From Diphasiastrum complanatum (lineage: Eukaryota; Streptophyta; Lycopodiopsida; Lycopodiales; Lycopodiaceae), in contig CM055104.1 of the NCBI GenBank assembly GCA_029204225.1, positions 21,294,658 to 21,356,657 on the forward strand: 62,000 nt of DNA, given 5' to 3'. This document shows, in pieces, positions 50,930-61,559 of this stretch (position 1 is the stretch's first letter; the number at the start of each line of letters is the position of its first letter). A program made the translations under genes and the position numbers. The notes below the pieces were generated by a model. That model saw nothing but the letters and a program-made list of their open reading frames with translations. It made no database searches and was not told the DNA's origin.

Positions 50930-51350
50930 ACATGCAATCATGTTGGATCTTAGATTCTTGTCATGCAATCCAAATGGATCTTAGATTATTGACATGCAAT
51001 CATAAAGGTTCATAGATTCTTGACATGCAACAGTCATGAAGTGACATACATGGTCATTTGGCAATGCATGGTGTGACATGCAAGCTTCAAATCTGACATG
51101 CAAGCTTTAGATCTGACATGCAAGCTCTAGATCTGACATGCATGGACAATAGGCCACTGATGGCATGACATGCAAGCTCTAGATCTGACATCAAAGACAA
51201 TAGGCCACTGATGGCATGACATGCAAGCTCTAGATCTGACATGCAAAGACAATAGGCCACAGATACTATGACATGCAAGCTTCAAATCTGACATGCAAGC
51301 TCTAGATCTGACATGCATGGACAATAGGCCACAGATAGCTTGACATGCAA
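50930..51350. repeat. complex minisatellite built on TGACATGCAAGCTC
   Basis: The words TGACATGCAAGCT, (T/C)TAGATCTGACATGC and GACAATAGGCCAC(A/T)GAT recur in variable order with a higher-order period of about 60-80 bp between 51075 and 51350. A looser family of GACATGCAATCAT / CTTAGATTCTTG units precedes it from 50930. Confidence 0.9.
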
Positions 51351-51420
51351 AAGTACTGATCTGTCATTCTTACATATGGGTAATAGTTTCAAGAGCATAC
51401 CATGTTTTTGAGAGAAGGTG

Positions 51421-51482
51421 AAAGTGAGAGAGGGAGAGAGAGAGTGTGTGTGTGTGTTTGTGTGTGATGTGAGAGAGAGAGA
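51421..51482. repeat. mixed GA/GT simple repeat
   Basis: GAGAGAGAGAGTGTGTGTGT followed by TTTGTGTGTGATGTGAGAGAG; unlike the other GA tracts it has no LINE terminus beside it. Confidence 0.85.
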
Positions 51483-52049
51483 TAGAAATCCGAGGATTTG
51501 AGCTCCAAAAATCCTGCATTCACAAAATAACATAGCCTCCTTGAGGTAATGCCTCAATCCTCTTCTCCAAAGGACCTGTACACAACAAACAACAAAATGG
51601 CAGAGTTTGGATGCAACATCCTTTAATCCTCTTGATAGAGGGGCGCATTTCCACTTATATAGAGAGTGGAGAGTCCTTCCAAAGTGAGTGAGGTCTCAAG
51701 TTCAAGTGCATGAGGTGTGAGAAAGACTCCAATAGGACTTAGGGTGAAGTGGAGTGCATGGATGAGGTGTATTAGTTAGAGAGGGTGAATGAGTGATGTG
51801 TATTGGCTTGGGAGAGTTATTATGATGATTTGGCATTTGAAGTGAGAGTGTAGGAGGGCGCCCCATTCTAGGTGTCAAATAGCCTAGAATTCATGTGAAA
51901 AGTAGGTGGGAGGTAGGTGGTACAAGGTTCCAACTTGACTTTTAATTACATATAATTTTACATGGTTACAACTTGGGAATTCACCCAAGTGCAGTCTTCC
52001 TAAGGAAGAGCCAAGGTATATGTCCCTCTTGTATTTACATAATGTCCAT

Positions 52050-52480
52050 CAATTCCTAGGCCCTTTTTTTCTAGAGGTTGCCCACCCTCACTCATGGTCA
52101 TTGGCACTTATTTTCTAGAGGTTGCCCATCCTCAATCATGGTGGAAAAAGTCACTAGGGTGATCAGACCCAAGGCCTTATCCTATTCTTTATAGACTCCA
52201 CTGAGCCTTCATTATAGACTTAGTAATAAGCCTTCTTTATAGACTCTATTGAGCCTTCATTATAGACTTTGTCAAAAGCCTTCTTGTTTATTGTCTTTAA
52301 GTTTAGAAAGCTTCTTGTTTCGATTCTTGTTCTTCTGGCACTTTCCTGAGAACCTGCACATACCCTCAAAGAGAGATCAGTCCTTAAGCCCAGAGGGCTT
52401 CTTATTCTTGTTCAGATTCTTCAGGTACGTTCATGTGTACTTGCACATCCCTTCAAAGAAAAGTCAATGTTCATAATACC
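52050..52480. repeat. three consecutive imperfect tandem duplications
   Basis: (a) TCTAGAGGTTGCCCACCCTC and TCTAGAGGTTGCCCATCCTC, about 45 bp apart at 52068-52145. (b) GAGCCTTCATTATAGACTT twice at 52203-52270 with AAGCCTTCTT. (c) A unit of about 80 bp with CTTGTTC-AGATTCTTC, TGCACAT and CCTTCAAAGA at 52310-52475. Confidence 0.7.
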
Positions 52481-53944
52481 ATCAAACATGGTTCATAAAA
52501 TATTCTTAGTTCTACAAGTGTCAATGCATGTTACTCAATTCATTAAAGAAATAAATTTATACAATATCTTAAAAGATTATTGATCATTGATAATTCTATA
52601 TCATCGAAGTCTATCTGGGCTTTGAAGGTGGGAAAGTCTTTATTACTTAGGAGCAAATTTGTCTCTACAAATTACAGTCTCCCATCGTGTGATTGATGTG
52701 TATTCATGCATTAAATATCTATCAATTGCAAAGAGATTTGATTGATCAGATCTAGGCCTATGAAGTCATGAAGATTTCAACATATGATCCCTATTTTCTG
52801 ATATGAACAACTAGGAGATCTAGGAACGTGAAATGTGCACTGCTCATCAAAATTTTCACATATTTTGATGGCCATAGTTTTGCTTGTAATATCATGTGTC
52901 TCTCAAATAAAAATTCTTGACCATGATGACAATCTTTCAGTTTGAGTCTTTTGATCATAATCTAAATTGTGTAATCCACTAATCGAAATCAAATTTATGA
53001 ATCAAAATGAGCTGCATTAAATTCGGCTTATTAGTAGATCTAACTAAAACTCTCTACCCTCACAAATGGTTAGAGATCCGATCAAGTTTTTCTTCTCTTT
53101 TTTTTTTTGTTCAGTGCCTTATCAATTGGGCAAAAAAGTCGCTCCCCTCCTCACTGTATTGTTTCTCATTCCCATTTTTTCCTCTCTTTAACCCCCATAT
53201 GCTCCTATATCAATTAACCATATGCCCGTTACAATAATGCATAATGCCCTATGCAGATCAAAGTATATGTGGAGTGTATGGATATGGATGCACCATTCAA
53301 GCTTGCAACAAATGTTTCAAACATATTATGTCTGTGTGATGTGGGTGCAGTGATGGTGGGTGCAAATGCTTTTGACTTTTGGATCATCTGATTCCTGCAC
53401 TTCAACAAGGGTTAGTGCATACAACAACCAACTTCATTTCTAGGAATAACTTTGATTTGCCCTTTTTTTTTTTTTTGTCTTTTTTTTTTTTTTCATTACA
53501 TACATAATGGAAAAGAAATTCACCAAACAACAAGATTAGCATAATAGAGAAATGAACAAATGAAAATAAAACATAAACTTCCTATTTTCCCTTATCCCAT
53601 AGGTAAAATCCAGGATAAGAGTATAGTTTGTCATCATATCGTTTATCCCACATCGATCTTGTTATTTGGGTATTCACCTTCTGCCTTAAGTCTATCATAA
53701 TGCATGAAGTCAGGGGTTAAAGAGCTTAGGTCTCTCGACTGATGCATGTGATTTTGGTATATGTTTCGGTTCCATGGTAGAAATGGAAGGTCTACATTTG
53801 TAGCTTGAAATATCCTTCCCGTTGTTGGATTTTAATGCTCAGTTCCAAAATCCATTCGGTAATGAACATTCTAAAAACCTGTCGAAGTCCGACTCCATCG
53901 ACTTCGATGATGATCACTCTCAATATCAAAGACTCTCAAATCAA
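52481..53944. other. unassigned DNA with poly-T tracts
   Basis: Includes poly-T runs at 53098-53110 and 53464-53494. No gene is supported. It may include the 5' part of the following copia element, but no LTR or primer-binding site was found. Confidence 0.45.
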
Positions 53945-55610
53945 CCATATATGAGTTGTTCAAACTGCTAAGGATGCATGGGACATCTTTGCAACTCTCT
54001 ATGAAATCAGGGACGTCACCTCTAAACTTCATTTCACATTGAGAATGCCTGATGCAGATAGTGTTTTGAGACATCTCAACACTTTTGAAAATCTTATGGA
54101 GCAGATGGCTGCACCCAGCTCAGTCATTGAAGATTCTGATGTAGTAATGACTCTATTATCGAGTCTGCCTAATGCCTATGAAACTTGGGTCATGGCTATT
54201 TCGACCCAAGAGCATCTCACTCTATCAAGAGTAATCTCAATGCTACTACAAGAGGAGATCAGAAGAAATGCATCCTCCTCTAGCTCAGGATTGGATCCTC
54301 AAGCTCTATATTCAAAGAAAAATCAGAAGTTCACATCCAAGAGATCTACACAGTTAGATTATCCTGACAAGAGGAGCAACATGTAGGCTAGCCTGTATCA
54401 AACACACCATCATCTTCAGGGACTTCATCATTCCAACCATTGCATAAACTATTCGCAAATACTGTAAGAGGACTGACCATCTCATCAAGGACTACAGAAC
54501 TCTAAAATACAACAATGAAAAGAAGAAGCAGTTCCAACAGCAAGCAAATGTTGCATCAACTAGTCACTCGATCCAGCAACAAGAGGAAGATGAAGCAGCC
54601 TTCATGACCAAGGTCGAAGAACAATAGGATATCAATGGTATTTGGACTCAGGAGCAACTCAAGACATGACTCACCACCGAGACTAGTTCCAAAACTACAA
54701 ATCATTCACCCCCTCTCGAGTTGTGCAGCTTGGAGACAATTCATCTCATTCTATCGAGGGTGAATGAACAGTCAGGGTCGAATTTTAGAAAGGTGAAGTA
54801 AATTTGTTGTCCAATAATGGACAAGTATAGAAAAGTTTTAGCTTTTGGTAGAAGATGTGGCTATCTTTACAAGCTTAGTCATTGTTATTCTACAAATAGT
54901 CAAGCTCTTCACACGTCCACTTCTGAATCAACTGACATGTCGTGGCATTTCAGATTAGGCCATCTAAATTTCAATAGTATTCAACAAATATCGACAAATG
55001 TTGAATCAAAATTTAGTACAAGATCTTCCTTCCATTAGCAAACCGACTTCTCCTTGTGAAAGCTGTATTATCAACAAGCATGCTAGAAGTCCATTCATTT
55101 CAGATTCAATTCATTCTTCTAGAGATTTGCTAGATCTTGTACATAGTGACATTTGTGGCCCTATGTAGACTGCTTTCACAGGGGGAGCCATTTATTTTCT
55201 AGCCCTTATGATGATTTCTCTCGAAGAACTGTCACCTACTTCTTGAAGAACAAATCTGAAGCATTCAAGTTCTTCAAACAATTCAAGGCATCTGTTGAAA
55301 ATCAGACCCATAGAAAAATCAAGGCTCTACGTACTGATGGAGGGGGAGAATTTATCTCCACCGAATTCAAGGAGTTTTGCAAGGCAAATGGAATACATCC
55401 ATGCCTCTCTTCCGAAGAATTTTTGGGCAGAAGCTGTCTCTATAGCTGCCTATCTCCAGAATCGATCCATCACAAAGGCCTTGAATGGCAAAACACCTTA
55501 TGAGGATGGACAAGATTGAACCATCACTCAAGCATATTCGAGTATTTGGATGCATAGTCGACTCTTAGAGCCCTGCTAATATAAGAAAGAAGCTGGACGA
55601 CACCAACAGA
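53945..55610 (+). pseudogene. decayed Ty1/copia element M (gag, protease, integrase)
   Basis: Gag: QTAKDAWDIFATLYEIRDVT, SLPNAYETWVMAISTQEHLT, MLLQEEIRRNASSS. Protease: WYLDSGATQDMTH (about 54640). Pre-integrase: MSWHFRLGHLNFNSIQQIS. Integrase: SPYDDFSRRTVTYFLKNKSE, IKALRTDGGGEFISTEFKEF. After KANGIH a deletion removes the segment with the catalytic glutamate, and the sequence resumes as LPKNFWAEAVSIAAYLQNRS. Several stops and frameshifts. RT and RNase H are absent; coding similarity ends about 55610. Confidence 0.85.
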
Positions 55611-56404
55611 AAGTCGATTTGATTGGTCTCCTAAATAGGGGTCTGGTCCCTGAGGTAGATGGACTTGATTGCGTTGCCTGTGGAACTGGTTGTACTTCTT
55701 CCACCTCTTGCGCTCCACCCTGATCCATACCTGAATCCATAGCGACATCCAATCCTACCAGATCGTGTTGTTGAGGCGAGAATTGTGGCATCAGTGGAAC
55801 AGTTATTTGAGGATTGGACTCCACAACTTGAGAGGCAGCCTTTTCATAATCTTTGATAGTCTCTTTGGCCTTTGCCAACTCAGTCGAGGCCGTGCCATTG
55901 AAGTTGTCGAAGCGAGTTTGAAAGCCTTGCAGGGCAACTCGATATGTTTCAACCTTTTTAAACAAATAGCTGATTTCCGTCGGAGTTACCAGATGATCAG
56001 GAATTTGAGTCTGGAGATACAGAATACTCTATCGCCATGTGTTCTTCATGTTTAAATTCCTCATCACTGATGTATTTGGATAGTTCTTTGTCCCAAAGGA
56101 ACGGATCATATGGCGTTTCAGTACCATCTTGACTATCGAAGTTTATCACCATGTGGTCATCTATTGTATGTTCTTGATATTTGAATAAGCGTTGGATATC
56201 AGATCTAGTTTTAGAGGGGTAATCTACCGGGGCTATCCAGACTATGTCCTTTACTTTTGCATAGTCAAAGTCGCCTTCAATGTCCTCGCCAGAAGGTACA
56301 GCTTGGTCGCCGGTGGCTTGTTGATTAACAACAGATGCGAGTGATATAAGATCCTTAGACTTAGTGGACTTCCCAAGACTCACTTGCTGATCACACTCTT
56401 CCAT
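55576..56404 (-). pseudogene. unrecognised ORFs downstream of gag in element N
   Basis: Two open stretches. 56404-55997 has MEECDQQVSLGKSTKSKD, KVKDIVWIAPVDYPSKTRS and FLWDKELSKYISDEEFKHEE. 55965-55576 has FKKVETYRVALQGFQTRFDN, LAKAKETIKDYEKAASQVVE (helical) and a Gln/Pro-rich tail. I do not recognise either; they are acidic and probably element-encoded. Confidence 0.35.
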
Positions 56405-56922
56405 CCACTCTTTGCTAGGTGGGTCTGTCTATAATTTACTCTGGGTTAGCATCAGTACTTTCACCCTAGTCCCTTCGGGGATAAGTGTTCCTATTGAGTC
56501 ACGCGGGGGTCTCTTGTCATTGGTCTTGTCTCGTCTATTCTAAGGAGGTCATTTAAGCTTTTCGATCTGTGAATCTTCAGTCTTTCTGTTTAAAATTTCG
56601 TGAGTGACTAGCCCATAACACTGTAGATCTAACCCAACCCACTGTATCCGATGTCCATGGCTTTGTATGCTTGTAGATCCGGGCTTCTCACCCAAAACTA
56701 CTTTCCTTGCAAGATTGATTCTCGAATCCTAGCCTGTATAGCCCTAAGGAATAATCGAATTTTGACAGGTTTCCTTTGAAGTAAATCCCTCTTGTTTATC
56801 TCAATTCCAAGGGGAATGGCCTCATACTAACTTTTGAGGGAGTTGTTTCTTCATCTATACGGCTTCCAATCAAGGGTATAGGTTCTTCTATTCCAACAGT
56901 AGCTATTGAGAGTGATCTGTCT

Positions 56923-58007
56923 CTAGGGTTCAGTGTCTTTGGAGTCTACCAGCCGCTTATTTGTTCCCTCACACTCTTCATTAGAGATGTCTTCTTGTAC
57001 CCTATCTTGGGTTACCCTCAGCCGTTTCTTCTCTGTGAGTGTTCCTACCAAGTTTATCGGGGACTTCTCTCCTTCCGTTCTAGTTATGTCACCTTGAGAG
57101 GCCACTCTACAATCTATCTGCGGTTGACTCCAAGTTTGGTAGGTTCTAAGTAGTTCATTATCCATGACATCATGGCCTATTGGTTCTTGCCTTCGAATTC
57201 TAGTATTCAAACCATTCTCTTGTGACCAGCATCCATCCTTTGAATGGCCACACTTCCTACTATCTGCAAAAGGTCTTGGAATGTGCAGGTACAACACCTC
57301 TTACAAAAGTGGGACTATCAAGTGGTGATTTATCACGTTCTACTGGTTTGGTGTCCTCTTTCAATGGTACCATACGGTTCATAGTTTTCATTATGGCTAA
57401 GATGGTTTGGCAATTCATTCGTAGCAAGAAAGGCCTCTTCTGTGGTTCTGGCTCTAGACACTGCTTCTTCAAATGATGTAGCCCCAAATTGGCGTACTTC
57501 TAGCTGGATAGCTGGTTGTAGGCCCCTCAAGAAAAAGGTGAGTACTAACTGAGATGACACCTCTGTCGCTAGCCCTATGTTCAATTGGCGAACGAGATCC
57601 TTAGGTCGTTTAACATACAAGCATACTGATTCGCTTGGTTCTTGTTGTATCGTGGTTAGAGCGAATATCAAGCTATCGATATTGTATTTGAGTCATCAAA
57701 TACTAGGCCTCATCCTCTCCTCCTGAAGAAGAAAGAAGTGATCTGAGGCTGAGAAACATGACTCTGATAAAAATAGTTCGAACAAATTTTCCTAGATTGT
57801 AATGGAAGCTTTGGGTAAATGCCTGGCTTCTCCTACTAGAGTTGTGGAAAATAACATCATCCTATGTGCTGGATTCACAATTGCATTAACAACCATTAGT
57901 GTCTCATAATCTTTGAAATGCTCGTGGGCATCTTCATCATTGTTTCCGTGGAATTGTGGTAGAGAGCCTACTATACTAGGTACCCTCTCAATTGTCATCA
58001 GGAACAA
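56923..58007 (-). pseudogene. gag of element N
   Basis: SLPQFHGNNDEDAHEHFKDY and AHRMMLFSTTLVGEARH open a Retrotrans_gag core. A frame break follows, then LTTIQQEPSESVCLYVKRPK, DLVRQLNIGLATEVSSQLVL and FLRGLQPAIQLEVRQFGATS in 57671-57333. The remnant KCGHSKDGCWSQENG near 57240 is the second half of a zinc knuckle. At least two frameshifts. Confidence 0.75.
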
Positions 58008-58345
58008 CTATTGACTGAGTGACTCTCCTTGTCACCGATGTGATAGGTATAGAGTCAGGTGTTTGCACAGTTGGTGCTTGAGCTCAATCGTCAACTTCAA
58101 CTAAGACTTCTTCGTTTATGTTATGATCATCATGATCTGCTTGATCGAGATCCATATCTGACTCAACCTCGCTTTCATTCATTGTTTTCCATTCTGACAC
58201 TATGTCATCACCTACCCTCTGTTCCTCACTTACTGCTTTATCACCTGCCACCTCATTAGGCTCTGGCTCTTCATCCTCAGATATAGTCTCCCACTCAGAT
58301 TCATCACTATAGCTCTCAACTACTTCAAGAGTCTCGTCCTCACTA

Positions 58346-58929
58346 TCATTTTGTTGGGAGCTCTCCTATCTCTGCTTCTTGTTGGATGTCATCTGTGTAT
58401 GAGGCTTCCCACTCTTGCAATGAGAGTGCTATTGCTATTTCCAGATCAGTTGTATTATCTTCTCGATCCTCAAGAAGAATTGGCGTTGTGAGGTCTTGTG
58501 GTAATTGTTCTCGAGTCTCTACAACTTTTGAGGGGAAGAGAGGTGGGTCTCTGGCCACCCCCTTCCACCATCTATGGTTGGACTTGGTTCTCTAGGTAGT
58601 AGACTAGTCTCATGCAATGAAATTTCTATAGCCAAATCTAGATTTGCATATGAAAATCCATCTAGATTCAGTTGGGATTCCTCCATCCATTGTGGTTCCA
58701 GTCGTGGTTCAATCAAGTGGCCTTCTAGTATAACATGCTTTTCTTCAGGATATGTCGTATCTAGTGTTGTTAATGTAAGATCTTCTCTTTTAGCCTCATT
58801 TAAATCAAAGGTCCCTAGAAATGTGTCTGTGGTTTCAACTAGTTCTTCTTCTGTCATCATCTTAGATATATTTGTCGGTCTATTGAGCTCATAGAGAGGT
58901 TCTTGGTCGTCTAATTCTAGAGGGGGCAT
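58346..58929 (-). pseudogene. acidic N-terminal extension ahead of gag, element N
   Basis: MPPLELDDQEPLYELNRPTN, LVETTDTFLGTFDLNEAKRE, FSYANLDLAIEISLHETSLL; after a stop, TTDLEIAIALSLQEWEASYT. LDLAIEISLHE and LEIAIALSLQEW look like a repeated short motif resembling ubiquitin-interacting motifs (acidic, ALxxS core). Function unknown. Confidence 0.45.
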
Positions 58930-59186
58930 TTCATCATCGCCTATGGCCCAATACCAGCCAGTACAGAATCCTTAGTTGTCTCTAGTTTGGGATGACCCTC
59001 GATCAACAAAGTGTACTTCTTCATTGGGTGGGTCCACTAGTAACTCCCACATCCAAGAGAGAAACCACCCAACTAATGAGTGAAAGCCCCCCATGATAGC
59101 AAGGTTGGGTCGGTTGAATGCCAAGAATGGCACAATCACGCTAGATTGGTCTCATAACTAACATCTTTGTAACAATAGATTATGAT

Positions 59187-59252
59187 CTCCTATCGAGGGA
59201 ATCTAGCTCTATTGCTTGGATGACACTATCCTAACCACTGGACCACACTCTC
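59187..59252 (-). tRNA. tRNA-Gly(TCC)-like sequence, degenerate, in leader of element N
   Basis: The minus strand reads GGTCCAGTGGTTAGGATA (D-arm and A box) and ATCCAAGCAATAGA (anticodon TCC with the 3' half of the anticodon stem). From memory these match the plant tRNA-Gly(TCC) closely. The T-arm is degenerate (TAGATTCCCTCGATAG) and the acceptor stem does not pair, so it is a pseudo-tRNA. It lies about 400 bp downstream of a primer-binding site that also fits tRNA-Gly. Confidence 0.6.
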
Positions 59253-59653
59253 TTTTAGCAATAGGTATCGCAAGAGCTTCCACAATCCAACCAAAATTTT
59301 TATCATGTTGAGGTATGAGGCCCTCATTAGATCCAAGAAAGGTCTCGGTGTATGATATCTCAGATCAAGACAACCTCAGGTTTCATCCTATGGATAATCT
59401 ATTGGCGGGTAAATGCACGACCCTTGTCACTCTCTTTGTGGGATCAACGCACATCTCTGTGCGATGCTAACCACTTTGACCTAATAATTGTCTTTCAAAA
59501 CAACATTCAACACTAGTCAAGTAGCTCGTACTAAGGTGTTAGTGTGCGACTGAACAACAGAATCGTTCTCAATACATATAATTTGAGACACATGAAATTT
59601 GTAGATCATTGCTAGCATGACTACTCTCCAAGCAATATTCTCTTATCAAATCA

Positions 59654-59671
59654 CTCCCGACAGATGCACCA
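59654..59671 (-). other. primer-binding site of element N (tRNA-Gly type)
   Basis: The minus strand reads TGGTGCATCTGTCGGGAG, one base from the LTR end CCCTAACA. The complement of plant tRNA-Gly(TCC) 3' end with CCA is, from memory, TGGTGCGTCTGCCGGGAG, a 16/18 match with both differences C-to-T/G-to-A type. Confidence 0.6.
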
Positions 59672-59672
59672 A

Positions 59673-60118
59673 TGTTAGGGGTGTGCCCTGTAAGACTCTA
59701 AGGGGTGACGCTCCCTAAGGTCCCATAGCAAGTTAGATAGTCAAGGACTGAGCCTCCGACCTGTGGTGAGCCAGTCAAGAAGTCACAAGTCATGAGCTAG
59801 CTCTGGAGCTCGAGTCATGGCCTAGTCAGGAACCAAGTTGATTCTGCCGCCAGGACGGCTCTTGGGACCCATGTCCGGGAGCCAGACTGATTCTGCTAGG
59901 CTTGCCAAACTTAATCAGCAAAATAAAATCTAAGTCCAGAAAAGCGTGCTTTACCAGAAAGCACTATAATCCAGGATAGAGGGGGGGCGCCGAATCACAC
60001 CAACAATATAGGGGGAGTTCGGGACAGACAGAAACCTGGGCAGCTCAACTGGAGCCAGGAATCCAGTAACCAGGTCTCAACTCCCTCTACCAGCGCGAGC
60101 CAGGTACTATGTCCAGCA
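59673..60118 (-). repeat. 5' LTR candidate of element N
   Basis: On the minus strand from TGCTGGACATAGTACC (60118) to ...CACCCCTAACA (59673), about 446 bp with TG/CA ends. The inner end is well supported by the primer-binding site; the outer end is inferred from the TG and the start of another LTR 2 bp further on. Confidence 0.5.
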
Positions 60119-60120
60119 CG

Positions 60121-60463
60121 TGTTGGTTGCCCCGAGACCAGTTAGTCTATGTATGAATGTAATTGTGTCGCTGGCGCCTAAGGGTCCACATCACGGATGT
60201 GCGGCTCGCCGCTATGCCATTTGGTCAGTTTGGCGACCACTATGCCTTGGGTTTCATGTGTGGCTTGTCTTTGCCTTTGGTTACCTTTTGGGGACGGATT
60301 CTGAGTTGGCTTTGGGGTTGGTTGGAATTCTAGTTTTCTTAAGTCTAAATGGTTAAACTTGTTACGTTTCTAAGTTGGCTTCTACGTAAGTGCATGATGG
60401 ATGAATGTTAGACTTAAGCGTGTGTTGGAAAAACCGCTCAAGTCTCAGCGCCCTTTGAGAACA
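60121..60463 (+). repeat. second LTR candidate, plus orientation
   Basis: TGTTGGTTGCCCCGAG ... CCCTTTGAGAACA, 343 bp with TG/CA ends, followed after 2 bp by a primer-binding-site-like sequence. It stands back to back with the LTR of element N. Confidence 0.45.
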
Positions 60464-60465
60464 TG

Positions 60466-60477
60466 TGGTACCAGAGC
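60466..60477 (+). other. primer-binding-site-like sequence
   Basis: TGGTACCAGAGC, one base from the common tRNA-iMet type TGGTATCAGAGC, 2 bp after the LTR candidate. Confidence 0.5.
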
Positions 60478-61559
60478 TGACTAGCCGGTCAGCTACACAA
60501 GTCTTGCAAGGATGGCCACTTTTTGGGATTTGTTAGGACAACTGTTGTACAAAGTGCTGCCCATAGTGTAAGCACGAGTGCGTCCACAGTCGGGGTGGTC
60601 AGCAGAACGACGGACTTGATGAGTCAAGGTGCTGAACTTGAGGTGTAAGCACGGTCAGTTCCCGCGGTTCGGGCCTGGCACCATCTGCACGTAGGACAGA
60701 TGAGACAAGGCCCGTATGTTTCAACGGGTGACCTGGGCGGGGTGGTCTAAGTGTGAATTTTTCACTGTAACAATGCGTTCTTTCCTAACCCGGGAGCTCT
60801 GTTTCACCCTCGCCAAGTATTAGTACCACCTCCGTGTTTCAAGAGGGTTGGCCATATTTCATTTTAAGTAGCACTATGATACATAACTTATAGACATATG
60901 GAATTCCTACTCAAGCAATTCACTTCACTTCAGCAATTGTGAAAACATCAAACAGTCATGTAAACAGTATCATGTCAAAGCGTGCACATATATTGACGTG
61001 GTATCTATTCATAGCACCGATTCGTTAATCATTCAGATCGCTAATACATCATTCTATAGCAGTTAGAAAAGAATAGCATGAACAATGTTAGCTATTTTCT
61101 CCTTCTACCAATCATTCCATCTACGTTACCACACACAAGCCATGCAGCCTATTTGGCAATTATTGGCTCTGCTAAAATTCATGCTATCAAGCCATTCTCG
61201 TTACTTAATATAGTCATTGCACTGATCAATAACATCATATCTATAATTCTATCTAGTCAGGCAAAGTAGAGGATTCTACATTTCATTCCACACCACAACT
61301 TATGAATGACGAGATCAGTAATGGCATAGGTAGTAGCAGCAAGCAACTGACAATAACATTTACATTGAACTAATCTACCAAACAGCCAGCATACGTAACA
61401 ACGGTTTGATTGTGCCCACATTAGTCAACAAGAATAGAAACACCATACAACCCATCAATAGCTCACCAAACTCATAATGGATATTAAAAGCATTCCTCAT
61501 TACTTCCCGAAACTGGTCGATTCTCCTCAAGATTGCTCCCTGTGTTACTCTTGCCGGTC
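60478..61559. other. leader-like GC-richer DNA, then AT-rich DNA; no gene
   Basis: 60480-60850 is GC-richer and carries the phrase GTGTAAGCACG twice (60567, 60643), like a retroelement leader. 60850-61559 is AT-rich with nothing recognised. Confidence 0.45.

Larger units (their letters stand above)
55576..60118 (-). mobile_element. LTR element N (gag-type, no pol seen; minus strand)
   Basis: Minus-strand order: LTR (60118 to 59673), primer-binding site (59671-59654), leader with a tRNA-Gly-like sequence, acidic N-terminal ORFs (58929-58346), gag core (58007-57333) and zinc-knuckle remnant (57297-56923), then two ORFs of unknown function (56404-55997, 55965-55576). No RT, RNase H or integrase is seen before the boundary with copia M near 55600. 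It is either a gag-only non-autonomous element or one truncated at its 3' side. Confidence 0.65.

Noticed and set aside
50930-51350. Regularly spaced repeats as a possible CRISPR array
   Set aside because: The modules are of unequal spacing and order, the intervening sequences are themselves repeated, and the window is clearly plant nuclear DNA.
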